A stretch of DNA of 10,441 bases from Bacillota bacterium. GTDB lineage: Bacteria; Bacillota; UBA4882; UBA8346. Under the pieces are notes generated by a model. The model was not told where the DNA came from and ran no database searches. It was given only the letters and a program-made list of their open reading frames with translations. Position numbers and translations under genes: made by a program. How positions within the stretch are numbered: the stretch's first letter is position 1; each line of letters opens with the position of its first letter. The stretch is from positions 1-10,441 of the forward strand of contig JAEZKW010000216.1 of the NCBI GenBank assembly GCA_023415375.1. The letters run 5' to 3'. Below are positions 1-6,449 of this stretch, one piece after another.

Positions 1-157
1 CCTCAAAAATCGGAAATTGTTTTTCTAATTTGTAGGTAATCCTTTGAGGGGGCTTTGGATTTCGCTTCCCGGCATAAATCTGTTGCATCGTCTCCGGTAG
101 ATTCCGGCCGGCTCCGCTGATGCATCCAAGTCCCGTAATATAAGTTTGACTGCACAC
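1..157 (-). CDS. beta-ketoacyl synthase, N-terminal part (runs off left edge)
   Basis: This is the first 52 codons of a gene that continues beyond the left edge. The frame opens with GTG at 157-155, one base after the ACP stop codon, and has no stop down to base 2. The N-terminus contains YITGLGCISGAGRNLPET, which matches the opening strand and glycine-rich turn of FabF/FabB-type condensing enzymes (general form V-x-I-T-G-x-G-x-x-S-x-x-G). The catalytic Cys and two His would lie outside the window, so activity cannot be judged. A GGA at 170-168, inside the end of the ACP gene, gives a weak ribosome site about 10 bases upstream of the GTG. ACP followed immediately by KS is a common pairing in type II FAS/PKS loci. 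In this pathway the enzyme would be a further condensing enzyme for chain extension. Family assignment from 52 residues is good but not absolute. Confidence 0.8.
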   Translation of the reverse strand, partial: MCSQTYITGLGCISGAGRNLPETMQQIYAGKRNPKPPQRITYKLEKQFPIFE

Positions 158-158
158 T

Positions 159-413
159 TTACTTTTTTCCTAATTCGTTTTCGACAAAATCAATTAAGGT
201 TTTCATTGACATAAAAACCTTTTTCGCCTGCTCACTATCAGCTATGGTCACTCCCATGTGCTTTTTTAAAATAACAACGATTTCTACAGCATCCAGAGAA
301 TCTAAACCCAAACCTTCGCCAAATAAGGGCATATCATCGGTAATTTCTTCCGGCTTCATTTTCAAGTTTAATTCCTTACATAAAAGCTCCTTAAGCTTTG
401 CAGCAGTATCCAT
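159..413 (-). CDS. acyl carrier protein
   Basis: An 84-residue acyl carrier protein. It carries the growing acyl chain as a thioester on a phosphopantetheine arm in the cytoplasm. The motif LGLDSLDAVEIV (residues 35-46) contains the modification Ser39 in the classic D-S-L context, followed by the usual helix II sequence. The length is typical of discrete type II ACPs. The frame could start 18 bases upstream at 431, but I chose the ATG at 413-411 because AGGAGAG at 425-419 sits five bases before it and the resulting N-terminus (MDTAAKLKELL) matches ACP helix I. A KS gene begins one base after its stop. A gap of about 200 bp separates it from the rest of the operon, so it could have its own promoter. 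It is the only carrier protein visible and is the likely shuttle for the aryl-primed chain. Confidence 0.95.
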   Translation of the reverse strand: MDTAAKLKELLCKELNLKMKPEEITDDMPLFGEGLGLDSLDAVEIVVILKKHMGVTIADSEQAKKVFMSMKTLIDFVENELGKK

Positions 414-418
414 AGTTT

Positions 419-425
419 CTCTCCT
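419..425 (-). promoter_or_regulatory. ribosome binding site of the ACP gene
   Basis: AGGAGAG on the minus strand ends five bases before the ATG at 413-411. It lies inside the longer reading frame that begins at 431, so it decides the start in favour of the internal ATG. Confidence 0.7.
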
Positions 426-500
426 ATGCATTTATTTTTGTGACATACTCATTGGTTACAATTACTAGTTGTCCGCTATCGATTTAAAAATATAGTAATA

Positions 501-506
501 ATTATA
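501..506 (-). promoter_or_regulatory. candidate -10 element upstream of the ACP gene
   Basis: A perfect TATAAT on the minus strand lies about 90 bases upstream of the ACP start, in the AT-rich gap between the U32 gene and the ACP. No convincing -35 box is seen at 16-18 bp spacing. AT-rich DNA produces TATAAT by chance, so this is only a hint that the ACP-KS pair has its own promoter. Confidence 0.2.
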
Positions 507-612
507 AATTAGATTCCAAATCTAAAAAGTCCTCTTCTACATAGGATTTTAAATGAAACATACTCAAAGTAAGTCTTACCAAAGCATTCCCTTTGTAATA
601 GAGAGTCTTTAT
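502..612 (-). other. open in-frame continuation after the U32 gene stop
   Basis: Directly after the TAA that ends the U32 gene, the same frame stays open for 36 sense codons to a TAA at 504-502. The translation looks protein-like, for example KSYVEEDFLDLESNL near its end. A separate small gene could start at a TTG preceded by AAAGGG or at an internal ATG. Alternatively, the U32 stop could be a recent nonsense change. The U32 protein already seems complete with its cysteine-rich tail, and 36 open codons are not rare by chance, so I do not call a gene. Confidence 0.2.
509..525 (-). terminator. weak AT-rich hairpin after the U32 gene
   Basis: TTAGATT and AATCTAA form a perfect 7-bp stem around a 3-base loop. 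On the minus strand it is preceded by a T run and followed by TTTATAATT. It lies between the U32 stop and the ACP, where a partial terminator or mRNA 3' end would make sense. The stem is A/T rich and there is no uninterrupted U tract, so the call is weak. Confidence 0.25.
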
Positions 613-1884
613 TTAAAATATTCGACTGTTACTTAAATCATTTAAAAAACTTTCCGATTTTTCGAGCCATGCTTTGGCTGCAGTTTCATTTTGGGTAACC
701 ACGGATTGTGCCCATTGTTCACAATAATTACATACGTTTAAGTTACTTTCATCGGGCACGGTAGCATAAAAATCGTTACAAACCATGTGATCACAGTTAT
801 AATCATGAATAAACTTCTCAATAAAGCCATCTAATTTTTGATTATCAATATAGGGTACAGGAAGATTAAAACCATCCGCATATTTTCTCATGATTTTTGC
901 ATTATAGGATCCGGTAATGATGCCAATAATTAAAGCCTTGATGTCGTAGTGCTGAATATTTGATGTTATTCCCAGATTGAGAATATCAATCAAATTACCC
1001 GTATAAGAATGCAAGGCATAGGCTTTGACAACCCGTTTTAAAAACTCGGTGGTTTTGGTTCGGTCCACCAGTTTGATTGAAAAATTATAATTCCCGGTTT
1101 TCTCAGATAATGCTTCATAATATTTTACATCTTCAGGACGAACCCAGCTTGCAGAGAGTAACTTACCAGGATCTTTGATTTTTTCGGTATTACAGCGAAT
1201 CACATTATAATCGATATATAAATGGCTAAGTCTTTGTTTTTTATCACTTGAATGGGCTAGCCCGGTAGCATGATAAATCGAGAATGGACAATCATGAAGG
1301 CAAAAATTGTTGCCGATAATTCTAAGCCCGATCCCTGATTTTTTCGTATAGTGTAACATTTCTTCCAACAAATTAAAATTGCGGTTGGTCTGATGTTGAA
1401 GGGTTATCTCATCAGCGCCAAGTTCTTCCCAATATTTAATCTGTTGAATTGTGGAAATGTATGCAAAGTGACCTATGGTAACTCTTAATTGAGGAAATTG
1501 TTGCTTAATCAATTCACAGAGATAAGGTGAATTAATCGTTACCGTATCAACCTCTGCCTTTGATAAACTATCGAGGAATTTTAAAATCCGGCGGTGTTCT
1601 TTACGAACAAATTCCCGGTTGCCAAGACATATCGGGTTTAATAAATAGTTAAATTTTAAGCGATTTTGGTGACATAATTGAATATAGTCTCTAAGCTCTT
1701 TTCTTGAAACCTTGGGTAAATTGATCGAAGAGCGGCCCCCGCCGATAATGTCTTTTTTTAATTTCCCGAAAACTGACACAAAAGTATTATCTTGGTTGTA
1801 TCTGGCAATCTCCTCAATGAGTTCCGGATCGAAATTCGTCGCTATTGTATATTTCATTTGGAATTTCCGGGCATTTTCAACCAT
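613..1884 (-). CDS. U32-family protein (peptidase U32-like)
   Basis: A 423-residue protein resembling bacterial U32 (collagenase-like peptidase) proteins. An N-terminal TIM-barrel-like half begins KYTIATNFDPELIEEIA and carries a glycine-rich GGGR at 48-51. Then comes the U32-type cysteine signature NNFCLHDCPFSIYH (C195, C199), with C231 in VIRC. A cysteine-rich tail has C364, C369, C385 and C388. Several U32 members (UbiU/UbiV, RlhA, TrhP) are not proteases but take part in oxygen-independent hydroxylations, and UbiU/UbiV are known to use cysteine-ligated 4Fe-4S clusters. The spaced cysteines here suggest one or two clusters by analogy. AAAGGGGGG at 1899-1891 lies six bases before the ATG, which supports the start. 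It is the last gene of the main operon block. A role in anaerobic hydroxylation of the aryl head or chain is inference. The stop is followed by an open in-frame stretch. Confidence 0.75.
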   Translation of the reverse strand: MVENARKFQMKYTIATNFDPELIEEIARYNQDNTFVSVFGKLKKDIIGGGRSSINLPKVSRKELRDYIQLCHQNRLKFNYLLNPICLGNREFVRKEHRRILKFLDSLSKAEVDTVTINSPYLCELIKQQFPQLRVTIGHFAYISTIQQIKYWEELGADEITLQHQTNRNFNLLEEMLHYTKKSGIGLRIIGNNFCLHDCPFSIYHATGLAHSSDKKQRLSHLYIDYNVIRCNTEKIKDPGKLLSASWVRPEDVKYYEALSEKTGNYNFSIKLVDRTKTTEFLKRVVKAYALHSYTGNLIDILNLGITSNIQHYDIKALIIGIITGSYNAKIMRKYADGFNLPVPYIDNQKLDGFIEKFIHDYNCDHMVCNDFYATVPDESNLNVCNYCEQWAQSVVTQNETAAKAWLEKSESFLNDLSNSRIF

Positions 1885-1928
1885 CTAAATCCCCCCTTTA
1901 TAAAACTTACCTAAACCCATTTTTATCT

Positions 1929-2870
1929 TCAAAGCTTCCAAAAATCAAAAAAATTAAACCACAGGTAGGGATGTTTCTGGATATGATTTTCCAATGCTGC
2001 AGAGTATAATTCCAACATTTTCTGGATTTTTTGGTCTTTATTCAAACTTTCATCGTCTAAAACTTCAGTTGAAATATCTTTCCAGCTATAGCGGATGGTA
2101 TGCCTATCCTCTTTGGCGGTAAACAGGGCGATCACGGAGGCCCCGGTAGCGACGGCGAGTTGTTCTGCAATGACAGGAAATTTAGCTGGAGATCCAAGAA
2201 ATGGAACAATTTTGGTACGCCACTCCTGGGCCCGATCCCCGGTAACTCCTACAACTTCGCCCCGAAGCAAAGCGTTGGTCGCTTCAATCATTCCCCCATA
2301 ACTGTCACTCACATTAATCAGGTTAAACTGAGCCCCTTGGCCACTCTTCCGGACATCATAAAAACTCTTTCTTTTGTCCTTGTCAAAGTTTTTGTCAACT
2401 AAAACATTCATTTGTTTTTTAAACCTTATCGATCCGGCCATCGAAACTTCCCAAAATCCAACATGGGACAGTAAAAATATCACCGGCTTTTTCTTCAGGA
2501 GATCTAAAATTTCGGGTTCCCGGTCAAATTTTAATTTAATTTTGGATTCTCCCACAAACCCAAAATATAACTGGTCAACCAAAGCTTGTCCGAAAACAAA
2601 GATATACTTAAATAGGCGGAAATATCTTTTCAAAAATGTATCTTCAGGAAACCTTCTTTGCAAATATGGTTTGGCACATTGATAGACGCTGGGCCTTAAA
2701 ATAACATAATAAGGTATCAATAAAAACAATATGCCATACGCGCCGCTTAAGCCGATATGTCGCAAAATAAAATGAAAGATGGAATATCCTAATTTATTTC
2801 CATACCGTTTATTTTTATTACGTTGGTTTCCATTCATTTTATTTGTCGTGTCATCGTAACCTTGTTTCAT
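1929..2870 (-). CDS. LpxL/HtrB-type lysophospholipid/lipid acyltransferase
   Basis: A membrane-associated acyltransferase of the lipid A late acyltransferase (LpxL/HtrB) fold, 313 residues from the chosen start. The basic N-terminus is followed by a hydrophobic segment at about 40-58. The catalytic H-x4-E motif is seen as SHVGFWE (H136, E141). Further family blocks are GDRAQEW and PFLGSPAKFPVIAEQLA, and the end FFDFWKL is also typical. Aryl polyene loci commonly encode such acyltransferases, which are thought to move the chain onto a membrane lipid; that role is inferred here. The ATG at 2870-2868 overlaps the radical SAM stop as ATGA, with AAGGAAA upstream. A start ten codons earlier (2900), with GAGG in front, is also possible but would create a 34-base overlap. 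It suggests a membrane-bound or outer-membrane end product. Confidence 0.88.
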   Translation of the reverse strand: MKQGYDDTTNKMNGNQRNKNKRYGNKLGYSIFHFILRHIGLSGAYGILFLLIPYYVILRPSVYQCAKPYLQRRFPEDTFLKRYFRLFKYIFVFGQALVDQLYFGFVGESKIKLKFDREPEILDLLKKKPVIFLLSHVGFWEVSMAGSIRFKKQMNVLVDKNFDKDKRKSFYDVRKSGQGAQFNLINVSDSYGGMIEATNALLRGEVVGVTGDRAQEWRTKIVPFLGSPAKFPVIAEQLAVATGASVIALFTAKEDRHTIRYSWKDISTEVLDDESLNKDQKIQKMLELYSAALENHIQKHPYLWFNFFDFWKL

Positions 2871-4210
2871 AACTGTTTCCTTTTCAATAGTAAATCCCAT
2901 AACGAGCCTCTGATTCCTGAGTTATGCATAAAACGGTTTCTTTCGGCTACGCCAGCCCAGGGGAAAATCCAATTTCGCTTTTCTTTAAAGGTTTCCGTAA
3001 GATACTGATTTAACCAAGGAACATCAATATCCGGAGAATGGTAATATATTTCTTTATTAAATAATTCCCTTTCATCTTGAATCAACCCTGTCTGTTTTGC
3101 GAGTTCACAAATTCCAGTATCGGGAAATACCCGTACTCCCATTCCGCCAAAGACCACACAAAAGTCAAGTTCCGAGAGGTTTTTTATCCCTTCGCGGACT
3201 GTTTCAGCGGTTTCTCCGGGGCCGCCGAAAATAATAAAATGGGAACCTGGAATTCCATATTCCGCAAATAAATTATTGGCCTTACGAACATCATCCCAAC
3301 AAAAATTCTTACCCATTCCGCTTAGGGTGGGGTCACTGGAGCAATCCGTACCCCATTCGACTGAATGGAGACCGGTCCGTTTCATTAATTCAATTTCATC
3401 CCGATGAAATTGTGCAGGTCTCAAATAACAAGTCCAGGGAATCGAAATTCCTCGGCCGGCCATTTCCTCCATAATATTTAGATACTGGTTATTACAATCG
3501 TTAAAAACCGAATCCGTAAAAAATATAAAGTCAGCCCCATGTTTATCTTGAAGATAAGTGATCTCATCGACTACCGCTTCCGGCTCTCGAAAAATGTAGC
3601 GATTACCCTCTAAATTCGGATAAGAACAATATAGACATTGGTGGGGGCACCCTCTCTTGGTGGTGATATTCAGCATTCCGCCTTTGTTTAAGTAAAAGTT
3701 AGCCAAAAGGTTTTCCCGGGCTAAAAAATAACCGTTTTCCCCCGAGGAATCAATTTCTCCCTCAATGATCGGATTTTGAGGCGGCATTTTCCGCTCCAAT
3801 TGGTGAATCAATTTGGGCAGGCTAACCTCTCCGGGTCCAATGATTCCATAGTCCGCGCCTAAAAACTCCAAAAATTGGGTTGGAAAAATCGTATATGCGG
3901 ATCCCCCCAAAATAATAGGTACGCCGCTTTTTTGTTTAATTCTTTCAATCAATGATTTGTATTGAAATAGAAAAGACTGGGGTTCATTAAAATTTACATT
4001 ATCAACATTACGCATGGAAAGAGCTATATAATCAGGCTTAAATTCAACGAATGCCGAATCTAGCCCATCTGCTCCATCTACCATTAAATCGATGAATTTA
4101 ACGTCAATCCCGGATTTTCTTACGGCAGCGGCAACGATATTGGCTCCAAGGGGATACACTGGATAGGGATCATCCATTAAATTCGTGGAAACCATTAATA
4201 ATTTGGCCAT
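2867..4210 (-). CDS. B12-binding-type radical SAM protein
   Basis: A 447-residue class B-like radical SAM protein. Residues about 1-140 look like a Rossmann-type cobalamin-binding domain (YPLGANIVAAAVRKSG, IILGGSAYTIFP, YGIIGPGE). I do not see the base-off DxHxxG motif, so cobalamin may bind without a His ligand or not at all. The radical SAM core starts at KRGCPHQCLYC, whose C188, C192 and C195 form the CxxxCxxC ligand set for the 4Fe-4S cluster. A GGPGETAET block follows, as in related proteins. Members of this superfamily methylate unreactive carbons, form C-C bonds or rearrange rings. The substrate cannot be read from sequence. GAGGG upstream of the ATG supports the start, which overlaps the preceding KS-like stop as TAATG. 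Its position among chain-building genes suggests it modifies the aryl head, the polyene or the lipid acceptor. Confidence 0.88.
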   Translation of the reverse strand: MAKLLMVSTNLMDDPYPVYPLGANIVAAAVRKSGIDVKFIDLMVDGADGLDSAFVEFKPDYIALSMRNVDNVNFNEPQSFLFQYKSLIERIKQKSGVPIILGGSAYTIFPTQFLEFLGADYGIIGPGEVSLPKLIHQLERKMPPQNPIIEGEIDSSGENGYFLARENLLANFYLNKGGMLNITTKRGCPHQCLYCSYPNLEGNRYIFREPEAVVDEITYLQDKHGADFIFFTDSVFNDCNNQYLNIMEEMAGRGISIPWTCYLRPAQFHRDEIELMKRTGLHSVEWGTDCSSDPTLSGMGKNFCWDDVRKANNLFAEYGIPGSHFIIFGGPGETAETVREGIKNLSELDFCVVFGGMGVRVFPDTGICELAKQTGLIQDERELFNKEIYYHSPDIDVPWLNQYLTETFKEKRNWIFPWAGVAERNRFMHNSGIRGSLWDLLLKRKQL

Positions 4211-4887
4211 TATCTACCCTCAAGAAGATTGACAAAGTTGAAAGTTTGATTCAATGAAAAAACGCCTTTGGATTTTTCATTCTCTTCTCCCGATAACACT
4301 GCAAAAGCCGCTCCTTTAGGAAACTTTTCGTTATTTTTTATATTTTGGGCTGCCTCGACCCAACCCACTAAAACACACTCACATTGTTTGGCGGCAAGTA
4401 AAGAAAGGGCTGCCGGTATCGCAGCCAATCCGGGATTTTCATGATCGTTTCCCACGCAAAAAGTTGGCCCAGAAAATTTAAAAAATACAGCGATTTCTCC
4501 CAACGCAACATTAGGTAGGGTATAGGAAAAAAGATTCGGACTGGCGAATTCTCCCTTGGATTCCCGAGTAGATTCATAAAAGGCCAAATCATCATCATAT
4601 ACACCGGTGGAACTTCCAACAATAACTCCAATATTCTTTTTTCTTTCTCCGCCGTGCGTAAGCATATCGGCGTCTTTTAAAGCGAGTACTGCGGCAGCAA
4701 AACAAATTTTGGTATAAACATCGAACCGGCCGAATCGCCCCGGCAATTCATGAATATATTCCTCCAAGTCAGGATAGTGAAAACTTACATCGGATTTAGA
4801 AAACCGCGGCTTAGAACCAAAAAAACCATTTCCAAACGCAGAAATCCATCCCGATCCCAGTAAATAAAATTTTCCTTTGCTTATCAT
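4210..4887 (-). CDS. short Cys-less ketosynthase-like protein (chain-length-factor-like partner)
   Basis: A 225-residue protein that covers only the N-terminal half of a ketosynthase fold. LLGSGWISAFGN opens the domain, IGVIVGSSTG follows, and SYTLPNVALGEIAVFFKFSGPT leads into the nucleophile elbow as in KS proteins. At the elbow GPTFCVGNDHENPGL (140-154), the usual D-T-A-C-S-S is replaced and the catalytic Cys is gone. The C-terminal region with both active-site His is absent. It cannot condense by itself. Similar short KS-like subunits occur in aryl polyene and flexirubin loci (ApeC-like), where they pair with a full KS. The KS immediately upstream, overlapping by ATGA, is the obvious partner. 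GGAG eight bases before the ATG supports the start. The protein flows cleanly into its own stop, with no downstream remnant of the missing half, so it looks like a stable short form and not a broken gene. Confidence 0.85.
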   Translation of the reverse strand: MISKGKFYLLGSGWISAFGNGFFGSKPRFSKSDVSFHYPDLEEYIHELPGRFGRFDVYTKICFAAAVLALKDADMLTHGGERKKNIGVIVGSSTGVYDDDLAFYESTRESKGEFASPNLFSYTLPNVALGEIAVFFKFSGPTFCVGNDHENPGLAAIPAALSLLAAKQCECVLVGWVEAAQNIKNNEKFPKGAAFAVLSGEENEKSKGVFSLNQTFNFVNLLEGR

Positions 4888-5978
4888 GATACATTCTCCA
4901 TTAAAATCGCGGCATTAATTCCACCAAATCCCGAATTGCTGGTCAAAATTGTCCGGCCGGGAAATGCTACTTTTTCTAATATCACATTCGGGGATTCTGG
5001 ATTACTGCATCCTATTGTAGGAGGCAGTATACCTTCCAGCAAACATTTCTGGCATAGTGCAATCTCTATTCCGCCGGCAGCTCCTAAAGTATGGCCAATG
5101 GAGCCTTTAACACCAAAAATCCTCGGACTGTCCTCTCCAAAAACGGAGCGGGCGGCTAATAATTCCATGGTATCATTATAACGAGTCCCAGTAGCATGTG
5201 CACAAAAAGCCTGTACACTTGAGGGAGTTCGCCCGGCCATTTCTATGGCTTGCGTGAGCGCTTTTGCAAGACCGGCCCCATCTCTGGAGGGGCCCGTGAT
5301 ATGGTTTGCATCGTTGGTGATACCATATCCGGATATCCGGATATCCGAATTTCGTTTGGCCGATAAAAAAAGAGCGACCGCACCATCTCCCAAAGACAAA
5401 CCATTCCTCTGCGTATCAAACGGCATACATACTTCTTCTTTCATAGCTTTTAAAGCAGCAAAACCATAGTAAACGAACCGGCTTACCATATCAGCGCCGG
5501 CTACTAAAATATTCTCGTATCTTCCTTCGGCTATATATTGTGCTGCAAGCGCACAACCGATTGTTGAAGACGCACAGGCAGCGTTGATTTCCATTCCCCC
5601 ATTTTTCAGGCCCAAAATATCCGTGAGCCAAAGACGTAAATCATGAGCCGAAGAATAAAGAGGCTTAGGAGATTCATTGTTTAGACTCTCTACCCATTCA
5701 GCATTATTTTTAATACCGGTCCAAATTACAAAAGTATCCTCAGGCAGTTTTAGAAAACCAGTCAGACACTCCTCCATCAGATATCGGGTAAAATTAGCCT
5801 TTGTACCTAAAAATTCTCTATTGTATAAAGACAAGCCGGTTTCCGGTAACAATGAATTTTCAAAATGTGCTTTTTTTACGATGCCGGATTGATGTTCAAG
5901 GAGAGAGTGCCAGGTTTGTTCCAAAGAACCCAATCCGGTAATAACTGAAGAATAATTTAAATAGACTTCTCTCAACAT
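4884..5978 (-). CDS. beta-ketoacyl synthase (type II condensing enzyme)
   Basis: A 364-residue ketosynthase with a complete active site: Cys135 in NAACASST, His261 in HATGT and His296 in GHTLGAAGG, plus the closing SNSGFGGINAAIL. It would condense an acyl starter or chain with malonyl-ACP by decarboxylative Claisen condensation. At 364 residues it is shorter than FabF (about 410), mainly because the N-terminal half is compact and its opening lacks the usual glycine-rich turn spacing. The ATG follows the thioesterase stop directly (TGAATG), with GGAG ten bases upstream. It overlaps the Cys-less KS-like gene downstream by four bases, which suggests coupled translation and a KS:partner heterodimer. 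The compact form and context fit the aryl polyene KS group better than housekeeping FabF. Confidence 0.93.
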   Translation of the reverse strand: MLREVYLNYSSVITGLGSLEQTWHSLLEHQSGIVKKAHFENSLLPETGLSLYNREFLGTKANFTRYLMEECLTGFLKLPEDTFVIWTGIKNNAEWVESLNNESPKPLYSSAHDLRLWLTDILGLKNGGMEINAACASSTIGCALAAQYIAEGRYENILVAGADMVSRFVYYGFAALKAMKEEVCMPFDTQRNGLSLGDGAVALFLSAKRNSDIRISGYGITNDANHITGPSRDGAGLAKALTQAIEMAGRTPSSVQAFCAHATGTRYNDTMELLAARSVFGEDSPRIFGVKGSIGHTLGAAGGIEIALCQKCLLEGILPPTIGCSNPESPNVILEKVAFPGRTILTSNSGFGGINAAILMENVS

Positions 5979-6449
5979 TCACTTTAGGCTCCATTCATCC
6001 CATTTTTGATAAAACATTTCCGCAAATTCCGGCCTTAAAATCATGGGATTACCGGTTAAATCTGTATACACCTGAACTGTATAGCCCCTGGCTGATAAAG
6101 TTCCATTTTCGGCAAAAATTTGATAACTGAAATTCATTTTTGCCGCTTCCGTCCAGTGACAAACCGCCTGAATCCGAATGAGCTCATCGTACCGCAAGGG
6201 GTATAAGTGGTCGACATGCAACTGGACAATTGGCATTGCAAATCCATGACCCGCCATATCATAATAACTGAACCCGAATTTGCGGCCCCACTCGTTGCGT
6301 CCCTGTTCAAAATAACTGACATACCGTCCATGCCATACAATCCGCAATGGATCTACCTCATCGAATTGCACTCTTCGAAAACACTCAGCTATCAGTGGTG
6401 TTTTCTCATCCGGTGGAAAATAACTATCATATCTTCGATGCATGTTCAT
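5979..6449 (-). CDS. hotdog acyl-CoA/ACP thioesterase (4HBT type)
   Basis: A 156-residue single-hotdog thioesterase of the 4-hydroxybenzoyl-CoA thioesterase type. The signature FDEVDPLRIVWHGRYVSYFE (29-48) holds the presumed catalytic Asp33, followed by the helix with W39-H40-G41 and Y46-F47-E48. This form is very like the thioesterases encoded in aryl polyene clusters (ApeK-like). It would hydrolyse acyl thioesters in the cytoplasm, either releasing the finished chain or proofreading stalled intermediates. The ATG overlaps the dehydratase stop as ATGA; a second ATG two codons later is an equally possible start. The stop abuts the KS start codon. Length and motif are normal, with no sign of damage. 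Confidence 0.92.
   Translation of the reverse strand: MNMHRRYDSYFPPDEKTPLIAECFRRVQFDEVDPLRIVWHGRYVSYFEQGRNEWGRKFGFSYYDMAGHGFAMPIVQLHVDHLYPLRYDELIRIQAVCHWTEAAKMNFSYQIFAENGTLSARGYTVQVYTDLTGNPMILRPEFAEMFYQKWDEWSLK

Noticed and set aside
613..1884. Annotation as a secreted collagenase/protease.
   Set aside because: There is no signal peptide, and characterised U32 relatives act in hydroxylation or RNA modification; a protease role has no support here.
2095..2682. Plus-strand open frames of 60-100 codons across the acyltransferase gene and elsewhere.
   Set aside because: They are antisense shadows of well-supported minus-strand genes, with no recognisable motifs or ribosome sites.
4210..4887. 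Short KS-like gene as a pseudogene of a full ketosynthase.
   Set aside because: It has good start signals, tight coupling on both sides, no leftover C-terminal sequence, and resembles short KS partners known from aryl polyene loci.
5325..5348. Three tandem copies of ATATCCGG-like 8-mers that are also palindromic.
   Set aside because: They lie inside the KS gene and encode the normal strand IRISGYG, so coding explains them; too short to call a repeat or operator.
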